Source: Pseudodesulfovibrio tunisiensis
GTDB lineage: Bacteria; Desulfobacterota; Desulfovibrionia; Desulfovibrionales; Desulfovibrionaceae
Reading direction: 5' to 3'
Length of the DNA: 64,000 bases
Assembly (NCBI RefSeq): GCF_022809775.1
Contig: NZ_CP094380.1
Coordinates: forward strand, 1,723,001-1,787,000
Shown in pieces: positions 63,284-64,000 of this stretch (positions are counted from its first letter, which is position 1; every line of letters starts with the position of its first letter). Below the pieces are notes generated by a model. It saw only the letters and a program-made list of their open reading frames with translations, was not told the origin of the DNA and did no database searches. A program made the translations under genes and the position numbers.

Positions 63284-63879
63284 GCGACACGATATTCGTC
63301 ACGGGCTGGGCCGGATATGCCGACCTGTTCCCGAATCTGGCGGCGCGGTCCGAATTCCTGCTGCCCTTCATCCACCAGACCGAACGCGAGGTCTTCGACA
63401 GGCTGGATTCCACCACGGCCTCGACACTGGTGGCGTGGTCCACGGGCGCGCACATGGTGCTCAAGCGCTGGACGCGTGTGGCCCCGAAGTTCGACCGCAT
63501 CGTGCTCGTGGCCCCGTTTCTCTGCTTCACGGACCATGTGCGGGAAAAACTCGTCCGCCACATGATCCGCGACCTGCGCAGGGACGACGAAGCCGTGGTG
63601 CGTGCCTTTCTCCGGAATTGCGGGTACAACGGGAACTACAGATATGATCGCAGCCATCTGGACGGCCTGTTCACCGGACTGGAATACCTGCGGGCATCCC
63701 GGGCCATGCCCTCCAATCTGCATGCGGAAAAGGTCACCATACTGCACGGCGAACACGACCGGATCGTCCCGCCCGTGGCCAGCGAGGACATCTGGGAAAT
63801 CATGCGCGGTGCCACTTTCGTGGCCCTGCCCCACGGACACTGGATACCCGAGGATGAACTTGAAACCTTTCTTGCCTAA
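63280..63879 (+). CDS. Alpha/beta hydrolase, candidate pimeloyl-ACP methyl ester esterase
   Basis: The 199-residue protein has a serine-hydrolase triad: Ser in LVAWSTGAHMVL, Asp in GEHDRIVP, His in LPHGHWIP. It lies between bioF and bioC, the place where many bacteria have BioH, BioG or similar esterases that demethylate pimeloyl-ACP methyl ester. It starts with GTG overlapping the bioF stop by 4 nt. Sequence is too divergent for me to choose a named family. Confidence 0.82.
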   Translation: MSDTIFVTGWAGYADLFPNLAARSEFLLPFIHQTEREVFDRLDSTTASTLVAWSTGAHMVLKRWTRVAPKFDRIVLVAPFLCFTDHVREKLVRHMIRDLRRDDEAVVRAFLRNCGYNGNYRYDRSHLDGLFTGLEYLRASRAMPSNLHAEKVTILHGEHDRIVPPVASEDIWEIMRGATFVALPHGHWIPEDELETFLA

Positions 63880-64000
63880 GTCCCGCATCCGCCGCGCGTT
63901 CGACCGCGCCGTGGATTCCTATGCCGGAGCCGCCCGGGTACAGGCTGCGGCAGCCAAGGCCTGCGCGGCCATGGTGCCCGAAGGCGACTACCCGGAAATA
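63854..64000 (+). CDS. bioC: Malonyl-ACP O-methyltransferase, 5' part (runs out of window)
   Basis: The 49 visible codons read MNLKPFLPKSRIRRAFDRAV then DSYAGAARVQAAAAKACAAM, the typical BioC start before its SAM-binding domain. It overlaps the esterase gene by 26 nt. BioC begins pimelate synthesis by methylating malonyl-ACP. The gene continues beyond the window. Confidence 0.85.
   Translation, partial: MNLKPFLPKSRIRRAFDRAVDSYAGAARVQAAAAKACAAMVPEGDYPEI

Overview
The window reads as a high-GC chromosomal segment of a sulfate-reducing Desulfovibrionaceae (Desulfovibrio/Pseudodesulfovibrio type). The basis is a Tat-exported periplasmic [NiFe] hydrogenase operon, an orange-protein (ORP)-type operon of NifX-like proteins and ferredoxin-fused ParA ATPases, a tungsten-type aldehyde:ferredoxin oxidoreductase, c-heme sensing and gene content typical of that family. 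Nothing looks like a phage, plasmid, transposon or CRISPR array, and I saw no rRNA or tRNA gene.

The most striking region is 2.1-8.6 kb. One promoter precedes six tightly packed genes: a [NiFe]-hydrogenase large-subunit-like protein with no small subunit, a HydE-like radical SAM protein, a NifH-like reductase, NifD-like and NifK-like subunits, and a dedicated HypC. The hydrogenase-like protein has a CxC where hydrogenases have CxxC, lacks the RIEGH glutamate, and ends DPCNACHVV plus a 14-residue tail. The radical SAM motif is also rearranged (C-x-C-x4-C). Only the NifD-like partner keeps the three P-cluster-type cysteines, and the FeMo-co ligands are absent. A GTATTAC-N13-GTAATAA palindrome upstream resembles the nickel-repressor (NikR) site predicted for Desulfovibrio. 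I know of no described system with this composition. My inference is a nitrogenase-like reductase linked to an organometallic (Ni)Fe centre built with Hyp- and HydE-type chemistry.

The remaining layout is as follows. polA 3' end (0-1.9 kb). Charged exported protein, DUF1844, argC, frameshifted cardiolipin synthase and a heptosyltransferase-like protein (8.6-13.4). ORP-type operon with two DUF134 regulators and palindromic operators (13.6-18.7). Glycosyltransferases, a K+ channel and small membrane or exported proteins (18.7-23). An unrecognised 513-residue protein, then purU, gmhA, a receiver protein, nagZ, a rhomboid protease and znuCB (23-31). Lipoproteins, a sirtuin and icd (31-35.3). A c-heme histidine kinase plus sigma-54 regulator facing a perfect -24/-12 promoter that drives a YeiH-type transporter, UspA and small membrane proteins (35.4-42.8). 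The hynBAC-hypC hydrogenase operon (43.6-47.2). A YkgJ-type protein, radical SAM, MTH1187-type, Crp-like, UPF0280 and LUD proteins (47.6-52.5). The rpmH-rnpA-yidD-yidC-jag-mnmE group (52.7-57.7). A frameshifted aldehyde oxidoreductase (58.1-60.1), and the divergent biotin genes bioAD and bioF-esterase-bioC (60.2-64).

Two convergent intergenic regions hold copies of one repeat with covarying long hairpins. Two genes carry single frameshifts in G/C-rich tracts, which could be mutations or assembly errors.
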